This document shows positions 1-10,739 of a stretch of 64,000 nucleotides of DNA, piece by piece. Made by a program: the position numbers and the translations under genes. Every line of letters starts with the position of its first letter. Position 1 is the stretch's first letter. The stretch is from Ancistrus triradiatus (Eukaryota > Chordata > Actinopteri > Siluriformes > Loricariidae). Under the pieces are notes generated by a model that was not told the origin of the DNA, did no database searches, and worked only from the letters and a program-made list of their open reading frames with translations. The stretch is taken from positions 158,501-222,500 of the forward strand of contig JAJAGP010000423.1 in assembly GCA_025084515.1 (NCBI GenBank). Direction: 5' to 3'.

Positions 1-304
1 AAATGGGTTTATGACAAACAGGAACACAAGTACATCAAACCATGTCAGTTTCAGTTTGTGGAATGTCTGTATGTGCAAGGTGTAGCGTACGTCTCATTAC
101 AAGCTTATTAATGTAACCCAGAACTAAAAAAATGGCTGTTTGAGTCATCTTGGATGGCTGCTTATGGATACAAACAGCAAAAACATCCATCAAAAACAGC
201 AAAAATTGAACACCTACCAAATAACAAATATGGCTGATTATCTTGATAACCGCACATGTTAACCCCTGCGATATATTACTAGTCTCTGTTCAGTGTCAAA
301 AACA
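1..304. other. Unassigned AT-rich sequence
   Basis: No repeat family, coding signal or motif cluster recognised. The short open frame on the minus strand has no domain and looks random. Confidence 0.5.
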
Positions 305-602
305 CCTGCGTTGAGCATGTGGTTGTCAAACTGGACCATGGAGCAAAGAAAAAAGGTCATTTGTTTCTTGTAATTGTCGCTTTGTTCTACATGGTATGGG
401 CATTTGGGCACCGTTTACCTGGAAAAGTGACGACACCAGGATATACTGCGGGAAAAACTAAAGAACGTGGAGGAGTGTGAAGCTCAGGGTACTGTTCTGC
501 TAAGAAACCATGAATCAGGGCAATCATGTGAACATTAAGTTGAAGCATAGCACCTAATTAAACACTGTTACAGACCAGGTGGTTTTAATGCTTTGGCTGA
601 TT
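305..602 (+). mobile_element. Tc1-like family C relic (centre and 3' end)
   Basis: The stretch near 333-350 (AACTGGACCATGGAGCAA) and 411-480 (TTTACCTGG, ACACCAGGATA) matches what I know of the middle of a common fish Tc1 transposase family whose ends read GTTATGGCTGAT. The block closes at about 575-602 with GGTGGTTTTAATG followed by CTTTGGCTGATTA, a decayed copy of that terminal repeat. The 5' half is missing and the frame is full of lesions. Related copies lie at 28.4 and 50.2 kb. Confidence 0.75.
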
Positions 603-797
603 AAAAAGGACCTTATTCTTTCAGATCTTTCCAGGCTCTGCACTAGGGGTTTCCCACATCTTTACATTTAAAATTGACTTTTGGACTATGTTTTATGATC
701 ACAAGCCCAAATAAATATTGCTTGATTGTTTGTTAGCAGTTAGATATCCAGCCAGCATGATGTGTTAGCTAGTAAGTTGACTTAATTAAAATAATAG

Positions 798-1155
798 CAG
801 GGGCGATTCTAGGATCACACCTTCAGGGGTGCTGAGCACACAAAAAACTGTATATTTAGTCATAATTTTGGACTGTGATTCCCACAACTGTTAAGGAAGA
901 ACATCAGACTCTTTGGGTAAAAAAGTCACATTGAGACTGGAAAGACACCAACAAATCTGAGAAAGTTACATTAATGTTGAATCTAATAGTATGTTTAAAT
1001 CATATACTTACTATGAGTTTAAAAAGTCTTCAGCTTATTAGGGAACAAACCTTTAAAACAACAACAAAAAAAACTGACTCCTTACTATTTTTATGGGTGT
1101 TGGGATTCAATTGGGATATTGGTGCTTGAGCACCCCTAAAAAGGATCTAAATACA
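798..1155. mobile_element. Possible hAT-like MITE
   Basis: The left edge reads CAGGGGCGATTCTAGGATC and shortly after GGGGTGCTGAGCAC; the right edge reads GTGCTTGAGCACCCCTAAA. The two edges form an imperfect inverted repeat around a non-coding core of about 300 bp. Ends of the form CAGGGGCG are typical of hAT-type non-autonomous elements, but I see no clean 8-bp target duplication. Confidence 0.35.
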
Positions 1156-1530
1156 TCTATGAATCATAGCTATCATGAAATATTTTGAAATGTGAATTTT
1201 ATTAAATAAGTCACATGAGGTATGTGTATGTAAAGCAATACTCCAATATTACTCCAATATTAAAATCCAACCACCAATATGAGTTAGTAACTATTCCAAC
1301 TGCTAGCTGTCCGCTGGTCTTACAGGGCCATAGAATGTTAAGAACATCTACATGTCAATTTAGTAAACTAGAAATAATAATGGTATACTGTATTTTGTAC
1401 ATTGGATGTGGATTGGGACAGTCTGGCAATCAGTCAGTTGTGCTTATAAATTTGAATGTAAACAGTATTGCTGTTATTAGTGTTTAAAAAAAGACAGCAG
1501 TTTGTGTCATTCATAAGAAAGATTCATAAT
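1156..1530. other. Unassigned AT-rich sequence
   Basis: Nothing recognised. An open frame of 90 codons at 1215-1487 has no domain, Kozak context or coding-like composition. Confidence 0.5.
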
Positions 1531-1730
1531 GGGACTGTGGTAGCCTAGCGGTTAAGGTACTGAACTATGGACCAAACGGTCCAGGGTTCAAATCCCACCT
1601 CTGATAAGCTGCCACTGTTGGGTCCTTGAGCAAGGCCCTTAACCCACAATTGCTTGGATTGTAAGACTGTATCAATTGTAAGTCACTCTGGATAAGGGCG
1701 TCTGTAAATGCTGTAAATCTAAATGTAATG
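1531..1730 (+). repeat. tRNA-derived SINE, full length
   Basis: The head GGGACTGTGGTAGCCTAGCG with GGTTAAGGTAC carries a polymerase III A-box-like stretch, and GGTTCAAATCCC near 1585 is a B box. A central body (TTGAGCAAGGCCCTTAACCC) follows. The tail CTCTGGATAAGGGCGTCTG then TAAATGCTGTAAAT is the L2-LINE-like 3' end found on many fish SINEs, which implies mobilisation by an L2-type LINE. This is the most complete plus-strand copy of a family with six members here. Confidence 0.9.
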
Positions 1731-3183
1731 TGCAGCTACATGAGAAAAGATAAAGCACTATGATTTGCATTTGAGCTAATCAATGTTTTGAGGAAGGATG
1801 CAGCTCTGAGAGAATTGATTGCTAAAATCAGTTGTGTATTATATTCCTCTAAACATCAAAGTGGAGCATGTTTTAAAAAGTCTTAAAATAACATATTCAG
1901 AATAGGTGATGGTGTGGTGGCCTATCAAATACACTACACCGGTTTAGTGAAGCAGTCCTCCTTCTGGGAAGGGCAGAAATCACAAAGGCATGACTGGGCT
2001 GTGAGTTAGGGGATGCTGGATGGGAGAATTATCCGCTGGCACTGCAATGGTGACCCCTACCCATCCTTGTTATGGAGTAGCTCTCTGTTCAGTGGTCATA
2101 CTTTCCTGTGCGATGTGATGTAATTTGGGTTAAAACATTAAAATGATCAGAATACTTTAACAATATATTTGGCATAGTTAAGCCTCATTTGAAACCCCTA
2201 ACTACTGGTGATGCCTTCTGGCCAGGTCAGATTACGCAGGCAAAATTGGGTTGTATCTGTGAGAAAGGAGGCCAGACAGGGGATATCATCCCCTGCTGCT
2301 GTAGCAACAACAATTACCCAGTCCTGCCATAGACTGGTACCCTCAGCATGCACTTCTACCTGCTTTCACTGAATTCCAGGATAGGCTGAGGAAAGATTTA
2401 CTACCCTGACCAAGAAAAGTGCGGTTAAAACGTGAAAAATAAATCAATTATAAAAAAATACAAAGCTTATTTATCTGTTGTGATACTAAGGACCATTTGG
2501 AGGCAAAAGCCCTCTATTCATAACCAGCACCCAAACCAGCCTGATGCACAGTTGCAGGATTCCAGTGAACAATATTAAATCTCCTTGAATCCCAAATAGC
2601 TCTTTTACAAAGATCCTATAATGGTCTTGTATTATTACAGATATTGTAATAAACAAACAATATCAATGAGTAGGCCTTTCAATCTCACATATTATAATTC
2701 ATTCAGTGACTTACATATAAATATGGGATTATGTGGATGTATGTAAATCCTCAAACCTGCAAACACAAAATCAGCAAGCTTAAGCATAGCCCAAATCTGC
2801 AACCACCTGGCAACACTCTGTTGGAGCGCTGTAGGACAAAGAGCCACTCTGTGAGAGGAAAGCACGTGTCTGCATTATCAAACTAATTTGATATTTCAGT
2901 TTGTATCTTTACTTGTTCTGATTATTCTTTTTTAAGTGTTTTAAGAGTCGTCCTAAAACTAATAACCTGCATTCTGAAAGCTCAATATTTATATTTTGTG
3001 TTCTGAATATGCATTCTAAATACTTGTACTCTGTTATTACACAAAAAGTGAGTTTTTTTATATGTATTAATTAACAGGAGGTGGCTGGGGTATACATAAA
3101 TACAGCACCTTGAAACATCAGGGTTAATCAGCTCCACCACGGCATATTTACTTTTTTTTACAAGTTACATATTCTTACATGGG
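1731..3183. other. Unassigned, with weak repeat traces
   Basis: About 2331-2440 ends in ACCCTGACCAAGAAAAGTGC, which resembles the tail of the dispersed gene-poor repeat seen at 11.7 and 43.0 kb, but it is too decayed to delimit. The rest is AT-rich and featureless. Confidence 0.4.
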
Positions 3184-3665
3184 TGGATCAGACACCACAA
3201 TGTTGCTGGAGTTTTAAACCACCTCAGTGTCACTGCTGGTCTGAAAATAGTCCACCAGACAAAAATGTCCTGTGAGCTTTGATGAAGGATTAGAGGATGA
3301 CTAACACAAAGTTTGCAGCAATAGATGAGCTACTGTCTGTAATACATCTACAAGGAGGAGCAATAAGGAGAAAGTCTTTGATAAAGTGGATGCTGAGGGA
3401 AAAGGGTTTTAAACCTCCAACAGCACTTCTGTGTTTGATCCAATCATACCAGCTCAACACACACTAACATAACCACCACTACATCAATGTCACTGCAGTG
3501 CTGAGAATGATCTACCACCCAAATAGTACCTGAACTGTGCTGGTCCTATGAGGGGCCTGACCATTAGAGTAAAGGAGACTAACAAAGTATGTAGAGAAAC
3601 AGATAGACTACAGTCTGTAATTGTAGAACTACAAAGTGCAGTGACAACTAAAACTTTAATAAAGA
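3184..3665 (+). mobile_element. Non-autonomous Tc1-type repeat
   Basis: A non-coding repeat of about 480 bp known to me from ostariophysan fish. Recognisable blocks are GTCACTGCTGGTCTGA near 3228, AGGATTAGAGGATGACTAAC near 3287 and CACTGCAGTGCTGAGAATGA near 3492. It contains no transposase; complete members of the family end in the GTTATGGCTGAT terminus, so it is probably mobilised in trans by family C Tc1 elements. A short piece of the same repeat sits at 33690-33765. Confidence 0.7.
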
Positions 3666-3695
3666 ACAAGCAGAACTGAAACTGAAAAATATAGA

Positions 3696-3722
3696 ACGTC
3701 TAAGACTTTTGCACAGTTATGT
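3696..3722 (+). repeat. Solo Tc1-type terminal repeat
   Basis: CTAAGACTTTTGCACAGT followed by TATGTA is the outer end of another fish Tc1 family. The same end recurs at 17381-17405. No partner end was found nearby, so this is an orphan terminus. Confidence 0.5.
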
Positions 3723-4122
3723 ATGTAATCTTTTTTTTATTATTTTGTACTAGCCTATCCACCCAGTAGTACATTACAATGGGGAGTTATATTGAATGCC
3801 CAGTAGTTTCTCAGTTGTAGATAGGAATAATCATCAGGCTGGCTGGATCTGAACACAATGTGTGACCTTGATGAAATCTCTGCTAAAACTCTGCTAAAAG
3901 AGTGAGATCGTAGCAGACATTTTGCTAAGGAATAATACCTAAGAGACTGAAGACTTCAGTAGAAATCTTAATTTTCTTTCCATTGATCTTATTGATGTTT
4001 AAGAGAAAATCCACAGGTTTTCCACAAAAAATCTTTTTCTTTTCTGAAATTATTTTCCTTGCCAGTTTCTTTTCCTTAGGGTTTGAACCGTGATAGATAG
4101 TTCATAAGCAGATACTAGTGCA
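3723..4122. other. Unassigned sequence
   Basis: AT-rich, no recognisable feature. Confidence 0.5.
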
Positions 4123-4380
4123 TATAATAATAATAATAATAATAATAAGTTTAATTTGTATAGCGCCTTTCACAGTACCCAAGGACGCTTCACAATATAT
4201 ATATACACACAGCAATACAGAACTAACAAACATATTTAAACATTAGTTAAGGAAGACAGCATGAAAGTTTTCAGAAGTGATTTAAATTGTAGAAGTGAAG
4301 ATGCAGACCGAACAGATGCAGGAAGAGAATTCCATATCTACCTCTTAGTGTGTCTGAAAAGTATCAATGCCATTGACATT
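4123..4380 (+). repeat. (AAT)n followed by dispersed fish repeat
   Basis: An (AAT)n tract of about 26 bp at 4123-4148 leads into AATTTGTATAGCGCCTTTCA and then AGGAAGAGAATTCCATATCT. This arrangement matches a dispersed fish repeat of uncertain class. The tract at 19500-20116 looks like the downstream part of the same kind of unit. Confidence 0.5.
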
Positions 4381-4670
4381 GTACTCATTTGATATAATGT
4401 TTAGTGAAGTAGTATTAGAAACAAAGCCAAATCTATGAATGTTTCGGTTATTTCAAACAGTAGTCGCCCTGGATAAAGCATTCTGCCAAATGTCATAAAT
4501 ATAAGTGTGTTTTGACAGAAATTGCTATTTCAAAACATAACTGTCATTGCACTTAAAACCCAAGCATCTCATGTAGCAAATGTGAACGAATTAATTAATG
4601 TGACATGGAAGTCTTTCCAACGTGCATCATACAACCTCAAATCGGTATGCAAAATCAGTATGCAGTATCC

Positions 4671-5605
4671 CAAATAAATGCAGTGTTTCTTACATTTACT
4701 TTGGCTTTTATTTCACTGCAGAAAGTATGAACCAATATATTTCATGTTTTGTCTGCCAACACAATAACACAACCCCATAGCATGACAGACTCTGACTTTT
4801 GGACTTGTTGCTGATAAAGTCTGGATGATCCTTTTCGTCTTTGGTTCACAGTACATAGTGTCCATTTTTTCCAATAAAGGTCTTGGATATTGATTTGTCT
4901 GACCACAATACACATTTCCACTGTGTGACAGCATCCCAGATGCCTCCAAGCCCAGAGTAGCCAACACCACTTCTGCATTTGGTTAACATAAGGTTTCGTT
5001 TTTGCATAGTAAAGTCTTAAATAACATTTGTTAATGTAACTCTGTATTTTAGTGCTTGATAAAGGTTTGATAAAGTAATCCCTTGCCCATGTGGTCAATC
5101 AGCTATTGATGAATGATGGTTCTTGATGCAGTACTGGAGATCATGGGCATTCACTTTGAGCTTGTGCCATTGCTCTTTGTGCACTGAAATTCCTCCAGAT
5201 TCCTTGAATTGGTTATGTTATTATGCACCGTAGAGGGAGATGTGCAAATAACTTCCAATGTGTCTTTGAGGAACATTGTAAACATTAAAATTTTCTCATG
5301 CATTGATTTTTATATTGATGTTTTTTACTGATACTGATTTTGTACCAAATCGTAGTTACAATCAACTACAGGCAAACACCTGAAATCACATCATAATTTG
5401 AAATCACAATATTATTTAGATTTTTTACCTCATTACTAACCCTACATTGCCCCCAGTCCCATTTTTTGTGGAATGTGGTGCAGGCCAGAAATGCGGGAAT
5501 CTATGTATATTCACAAATAAAATGAAGCTGACCAGACAAAACATGAATTATATTTGCTTCATAATGTCTGTAATAAAATAAATACAAATATGTAGAAGAC
5601 TTGAC
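4671..5605 (-). mobile_element. Tc1-like family D, internally deleted
   Basis: Both ends carry the same inverted repeat (about 4678-4759 and 5530-5600, with CAGACAAAACATGAA near 5537 and its complement near 4745). Between them the minus strand encodes a transposase fragment, 4742-5098, with YAKTKPYVNQMQKW, WRHLGC and ESVMLWGC, typical of one fish Tc1 family, but frames are broken. The part encoding the last third, with the third catalytic residue, is missing: the 3' terminal repeat abuts the central VMLWGC region. Upstream at 5190-5280 the helix-turn-helix region is traceable only as decayed DNA. Confidence 0.8.
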
Positions 5606-5879
5606 TGGGCTTTAAAGATGATAGATGATTTGTATGGGTCAATCTCCCATAATGCAGGACAGAGGGCACAGAGATCTTTAGGCTTCATCACAGAGATAGA
5701 TCAATCCTGAGAGAACCCCAGTTTCTTACCTATTGCGAGGGCCAGATCAAAAGCGTGTGAATCCAAATCACTAGCAGGTATTTCAAGCTTTTTGGAGAGA
5801 ATTTAGTCGTTTCTGTTGACCATAGTGGATAGAACTAAGCAGTGCCTGAAGAACAGAGCGAAGTGTAGCTGTCAGTCTT

Positions 5880-6240
5880 CAGACACTGACTCCTCCAAGT
5901 CTTCTCACCCCTCCAAACCCAATCTGTCCTGACAAGTGTTTCCCAGTCATGCAAATAAAAGGAGGCAATTTATAGACCCAACAGCAGTAATATGCAAGTT
6001 AATTTGCTAACTGATGTCCAGTAAATTGAAGCAGCCATGTTAATATGCAGCACATGTTTACTGTTGTGATGTATTGCGTGTTTTGTGTGACATTTACTGG
6101 AGGCAATGGGGCTCAGAGGAGTCATTGTAATGTGCCTGGTGCGCTTGCATTCCCAAAATATCCATTTGGTTCTTGTTTTATGCTTTTTGAGATTTTATGG
6201 CCCATTGCTCATGGTTTCTCTCATCTGTGAGCATTAACTG
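5880..6240. promoter_or_regulatory. Candidate enhancer with octamer-like sites
   Basis: Repeat-free sequence carrying a consensus octamer ATGCAAAT at 5949-5956 and related ATGC-type sites at 5991-5998 (TATGCAAG) and 6041-6050 (TAATATGCAG), all within 105 bp and interspersed with ATTA/TTAA cores. POU-factor enhancers look like this. Conservation in other species was not tested, so the call is tentative. Confidence 0.3.
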
Positions 6241-6519
6241 CTTTACTTTACATAGCAACAGCCTCAATGTTGCAGATCCACAATATCTAAATATAAAAAT
6301 CTAAGATGTCTAAGGGTAAACCATGAATTAAAGAGATTTATATTTTTGTATGTGCACTGCAGTTTTGTTCATTACAGATGATCATTAAAACCTGTTTTAG
6401 TCTGCATGCTGATATGTTGTTATATTTTATCACAGGTTATCATTTTTGTATTAAAGGAACTTGTCATTTTGTTGTTGCCTTTCACCCTACTTTCTAAAAA
6501 TAAAAGGTCCATTGCTTAA
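6241..6519. other. Unassigned AT-rich sequence
   Basis: No recognisable feature. Confidence 0.5.
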
Positions 6520-7330
6520 TGAGAGTCTGCTTGCCACGCTCGCACCTCCTCCAGCTTATTATGCAGTAATAAATAAAACACTGTCGGTGCTGCTCACAGG
6601 CGAGGACAAACCTAGGAAGTTACTTATGAAACACATCCCCATGATCGTCCCTACAATGTCAGCTTAACCTGTTTTCCACATCTGCAAGTCGCTACCCTTG
6701 CTAGCCCTAACGTTTCCTGATGGATAGATGGCTAATTTAGCCCTCACAGATAACCCTAATACCTCTTAGTGAATGTTAATGGCGTAGAGACTTTGTGTTG
6801 CAATACTGCCCCCCAGTGTACAAACCTACCATCCCGTCGCTGTCTTTACAGACGCAGACCTGATGTTTCCCCCTTTTTATTAAGCCCGGTGATGCATGCC
6901 TTTTTTAATGCGGCTTCACAACTATTTAAGGCTTATGTCTGCTTGGCACGGGGTGCGTTCCATGACAGTTTGTGAATAGGTCAAGTAATGGAAGCAATAA
7001 CAAAAAAGATGGACAGACAGGCATCACAAAAAGACCAGATGTATAATGTATGTTGTTTGGCACCTGATTCAGCATGTCAATGATTTTTGTTGCTTTCGAT
7101 GTACACCTGGCGCCAGTCCAGCATGATGCCATCTCTGCCATTTTTCAAAGTGCATTGCTATTTACTGCTGCAGCTGACAGGCTCTTCCTCACTCTCCCAG
7201 CTCGTAGCAGTTCCAAGGCAGATAATGATTGCTATGGCTATAACATTATTGGCTTGATTTTGTGACGGCTGTTACGAGGCTCTCAAGGGAGTGCCTAGGA
7301 TTCTAGAGAGGACCACGTGTAACACGCAGG
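6520..7330. promoter_or_regulatory. Candidate conserved non-coding block
   Basis: This stretch is visibly less AT-rich than its surroundings, lacks known repeats, and holds CAGCTGACAGG (TALE/MEIS-like) at about 7171 and GATAATGATTGCTATGGC at about 7222. Four short overlapping open frames on both strands are not supported as genes. The composition shift could also reflect a decayed single-copy exon region, which I could not identify. Confidence 0.25.
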
Positions 7331-8238
7331 CTCACAATGCTGAAGTTATAATCAGGCTGAGTAATTGAATTCGAAACAACAAGACATTGGTCCGAAATTT
7401 AGCAAGAACTAAGAAAATGACCTCCTGACACCTAGTGCCACCATTTGCTTGTCATTGCTTATAGCTGCAGTCATGTTGTGGGATAAAGCTGGAACCAGGA
7501 AAATCCACTTATATAGTTTTCTTGTACACAAAGATAAATTCATGGAAAGATTTAAATGTTTGATATTAAACTCAATCTAATACATGGCTAGGTGTTCAAT
7601 TTCATAAAAAAATTATTGTCTTGTTTTTTATACTTAAAAGTTGTTGGTTAAGTGACAATCTGCCGTGTTGTGTACTGGTCAGAGTCCAGATTTGAACCCT
7701 TTAGAGATTATTTGCTCTCACAACTTTTGTCCAGGAGTGTGTACCTATATAGCTGGGGCCAAAATTCAGAGATCACTGGTGAAAATTCTTCCATTTCGCA
7801 TTAGTTTCAAATTTGAAACATTTTCATCATTACAATAATATAATCAATGCACAATATATAAAAAAAATAATAACTTCATATTATTTAATCATAAATAAGC
7901 ATTTACCATGATTGCCTTTGCTGCAATTACCCAATGCAATCAAGCTGGCATGGGCTGCAAAATCTGATGATCCATGTTTTACCATCATAATTTCACAACA
8001 TAGCAAAAATCATCTGGTGATTATCTTACTGAATTCCTAGCTTTTTCTGTCTTCAAGTGCCCCCATAAATGCTTGAAGAAACTTCACGGATTTTTCAAGT
8101 AGAGTGCCACATTTCGTGACTCTCGAAAATCGCAAAAAGCAGCAACAACACGCCATAGCCTACCTTAAAGGTTGTATGTAAGCCTACTACTGTGCTAGGC
8201 ATCATTGCTAAGGTTAGGCTTCTACTGAGTTTCACGCT
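7331..8238. other. Unassigned AT-rich sequence
   Basis: 7755-8110 looks like decayed terminal sequence of a DNA transposon (GGGGCCAAAATTCAGAGATC, then an AT-rich stretch) but I could not name the family or find a partner end. Confidence 0.35.
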
Positions 8239-8466
8239 CCTGGTGGTGTTATGCCAAATTCATTACCACTACCTGTAGATGCATCCTGTCGTGTGTGCCC
8301 ACAATGTCTTATGCTGAATTTGGCACCACTGCCACCAGACGCAAATTCTTCTAGTCAATATAAGTAAAGTAAAGGTGGATTATCTCCATTTTTGAGCAAA
8401 AGACATTGGGCACGCGATAGGGGATGCATCTGACGGAAGAGGTGCCAAATCCAGGATAACACCCCC
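8239..8466. repeat. Imperfect inverted repeat with extra direct unit
   Basis: The left arm at 8239-8312 (GTGTTATGCCAAATTC... GATGCATCCTGTCGTG... CAATGTCTTATGC) is matched in reverse complement by 8394-8466 (GACATTGGGCACGCGATA... GATGCATCTGACGG... GTGCCAAATCCAGG). A third related piece, CTGAATTTGGCACCACTG, starts near 8313. The unit is therefore present about three times, one of them inverted. No coding potential or known family recognised. Confidence 0.6.
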
Positions 8467-8590
8467 TGTTGACTAGGACCACCTTATAGTGCAAATTAAC
8501 CAATGAACGTAAGGCATGAACCTCCAGATCCTGTTTAATTTTGACTTTCAAAGTCTCATTTCATGCTCCGTGACATGATTTTCGTGGCCG

Positions 8591-8593
<3 letters not shown>

Positions 8594-8649
<56 letters not shown>
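8594..8649. repeat. (TA)n microsatellite
   Basis: About 28 TA repeats ending in TGCAT. Open frames reading YIYIYI through this tract are artefacts. Confidence 0.98.
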
Positions 8650-8652
<3 letters not shown>

Positions 8653-8839
8653 TATTTGTACACACTCTGTCTGACTGCGGATTGGTGGAGTCCAAACTCT
8701 GTAGAGATGGCTTTGTAACCTTTTTCAGCCTGATGAGTTTCAATAACTCTTTTTCTGAGGTCCTGAGAAATCTCCTTTGTTCCTGCCATGATACACTTCC
8801 ACAAACATGTGTTGTGAAGAGCTCTGATAGATCCCTGTG

Positions 8840-8841
<2 letters not shown>
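8650..8841 (-). mobile_element. Tc1-like family A transposase fragment
   Basis: The minus strand reads ALHNTCLWKCIMAGTKEISQ, DLRKRVIETHQAEKGYKAIS and GLHQSAVRQSVYK, the N-terminal helix-turn-helix of a Tc1 transposase. The same peptide block occurs in the 57.1 kb element (DLRKRVVDSHQAGKGYKTIS). The fragment is bounded on both sides by (TA)n tracts and ends within GTACAAAT, exactly where the 22 kb copy begins. Confidence 0.85.

Positions 8842-8899
<58 letters not shown>
8842..8899. repeat. (TA)n microsatellite
   Basis: About 29 TA repeats, again closing with TGCAT, so it mirrors the first tract in length and edge. Confidence 0.98.
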
Positions 8900-8902
<3 letters not shown>

Positions 8903-9000
8903 TGTCAGGTTCCTCCCACAGTCCAAAGAAAATGCGCGCGTGTGTATATGAGTGTGTGAGTGTGCCTTTCCTCCTGCCTTGACCTCCATGTCACCGGCTA
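8900..9000 (+). repeat. Fragment of dispersed repeat X
   Basis: GGTTCCTCCCACAGTCCAAA is the core phrase of a widespread fish repeat (called X here; other copies at 11.7, 12.3, 33.9, 34.9, 43.0 and 54.2 kb). Only about 50-100 bp remain. Confidence 0.5.
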
Positions 9001-9032
9001 GGCAGGATTAAGATATCCCCAACTATTTGTTT

Positions 9033-9073
9033 TATATATATATATGTATTTGTGTGTGTGTGTGTGTGTGTGT
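9033..9073. repeat. (TA)n-(TG)n microsatellite
   Basis: Short TA run followed by about 12 TG repeats. Confidence 0.95.
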
Positions 9074-10269
9074 ATTGTATGAAAGAACATTCCAAATTTC
9101 AAAATGTAAGGTAAGTCAATCCAATTTATGTAAAATCCGACTTGTGTACGCCTATATGGAGCTGAAAATGAACCTGAGAGCTTGTATTGTCCTTGGAGTA
9201 CCGGCACACCTAGGATTGACAATCTGCCCTAAAACAAAAGATCCCCGATGAGTTAAACTTACTCTTGGCTGAATCTCTGAGGTAGCCCAGGGAAGCCTCA
9301 GGAGCTAGAGGGATCTGTTATGATCTGTTAGGGATCAATCATGTATGTTCTCTGCAAATGCCTTTGGGAAGTAGCCTGCAGCCGTGGTCTGGAGCTTAAC
9401 AGCTGGGGCAAGTCTGGAGGTGAACACAGTGGGAGAAAAAAAACAACATGCTGATACAACATGCTGGAAAATATAGACAGATGTATTTTGAGGTGGCCCA
9501 ACATCACTCTTGTTTACTGTTTGAAGGATGTCATTGAACGGTCACACTTCAGGAATGTGTACAATGTATGAATGAGTTTTCTCATTTCTTGCTCTTTTTA
9601 CTGAAAGGTAATACATCCATTTTAGTGTTTCATACTGCAGCCCATTTCGCTTTGACTAGTTAATGGATTCCTGAGTTGATACTGACACTGTTGTCATTGC
9701 AGTAGTTAATACACATAATCGTTCTACAGCAGGGCCACAGTGTTAAAACCGCACGTGGAAATTCTCCAAAGCTCCTTCAGAACCCACTAAGATAGTGTTT
9801 CATACTCTTTCATATCATACTGTTTGTATGATGGTGTATGCTCAAACAGCCTCGTCGGAATAACTGATACAATTAGGTAACCCAACAATATATAATATTG
9901 GTATTTTAAGTACAAATGCAAATGCTTAGTGGTAAATGTTCTACAGTAAAGCATATGTTTAAATATAAAATCACCAGATCAAACAAATATTGATATAAAT
10001 GCACAAATCTGTTGTGAGCCCTAACATTCAGCCTTGACTCTACACTGGCTGTGCCATTAGTGTGGTATGGAAACCATCTATACTGACTCCTGGCACTTTT
10101 TCACAGTTTAAGTGCCAATACAAATATGTTCCAATAATTCTCTCAGCTATTATGCAGAAGCAGTAAAACGCTCAGATTCATAGAGCAATATTCAGTGCTT
10201 GGAGCTATTGGGGCAAACTCCTGGACTGGCTTAGTGAGCATTCTTCCCTTCACTTTGCATTAAAAATAA

Positions 10270-10273
<4 letters not shown>
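9074..10273. other. Unassigned sequence
   Basis: Mixed, mostly AT-rich and apparently unique. No gene, repeat family or motif cluster recognised. Confidence 0.45.

Positions 10274-10315
<42 letters not shown>
10274..10315. repeat. (GA)n microsatellite
   Basis: About 21 GA repeats, with the local sequence AATAAAGAC(A/G)AGAGA repeated on both sides. Confidence 0.95.
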
Positions 10316-10317
<2 letters not shown>

Positions 10318-10329
10318 CAAAATAAAGAC

Positions 10330-10700
10330 AAGAGACAAAACATTGCCTCATCAGCAACAGCAACAGTGCGCCCACGCCATGTTTCATTGCCAGGTCCCCA
10401 GCAAAGAACAATTAGCAGCTCACCATGGGGCCAGCGTGAAACTGAATCATCCTGTAAGCATGGCCATCCAGGCCAGTTCTAATGTGTCCCCCATAGTGCA
10501 CGCTTCCATAAATTACCAACAGCATTAGCAGGCAGATACAAATAAAGGTGATTTAGCCCAAAGAGATGCTGAGGGATGGCTCTCATTAGCCCAGAGTGGA
10601 GACGCAAGTCCGGACTTAACGGAGAGAAATTCCTGCCCATTAGCGCCATGGCAGCGCGTTTATTGATAGGTTTTTAATAAGACTCTGCATTAATGGTTCT
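10330..10700. promoter_or_regulatory. Candidate conserved non-coding block
   Basis: Repeat-free, higher-GC sequence with many homeodomain cores (AACAATTAGCAGC, GCATTAGCAGGC, CTCATTAGCCC, CCCATTAGCGCC), i.e. the phrase CATTAGC or AATTAGC four times. It ends in GTTTATTGATAGG followed by TTTTTAATAAGAC. The recurrence of one core at irregular spacing suggests a transcription-factor platform, not a tandem repeat. Confidence 0.35.
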
Positions 10701-10739
10701 CATGAGTGAGTGAGTTTATGGTAATGAGGAAAGGCAGTA

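Noticed and set aside
1531..1610. tRNA gene at the SINE head
   Set aside because: A and B boxes are present but no cloverleaf can be closed, and the same head recurs on every SINE copy.
8556..8989. Two minus-strand frames with long YIYIYI runs
   Set aside because: Translation of (TA)n tracts; only the Tc1 piece between them is meaningful.
9027..9251. Frames with VCVCVC or THTHTH runs
   Set aside because: Translation of the (TG)n microsatellite; the same applies at 48924-49270.
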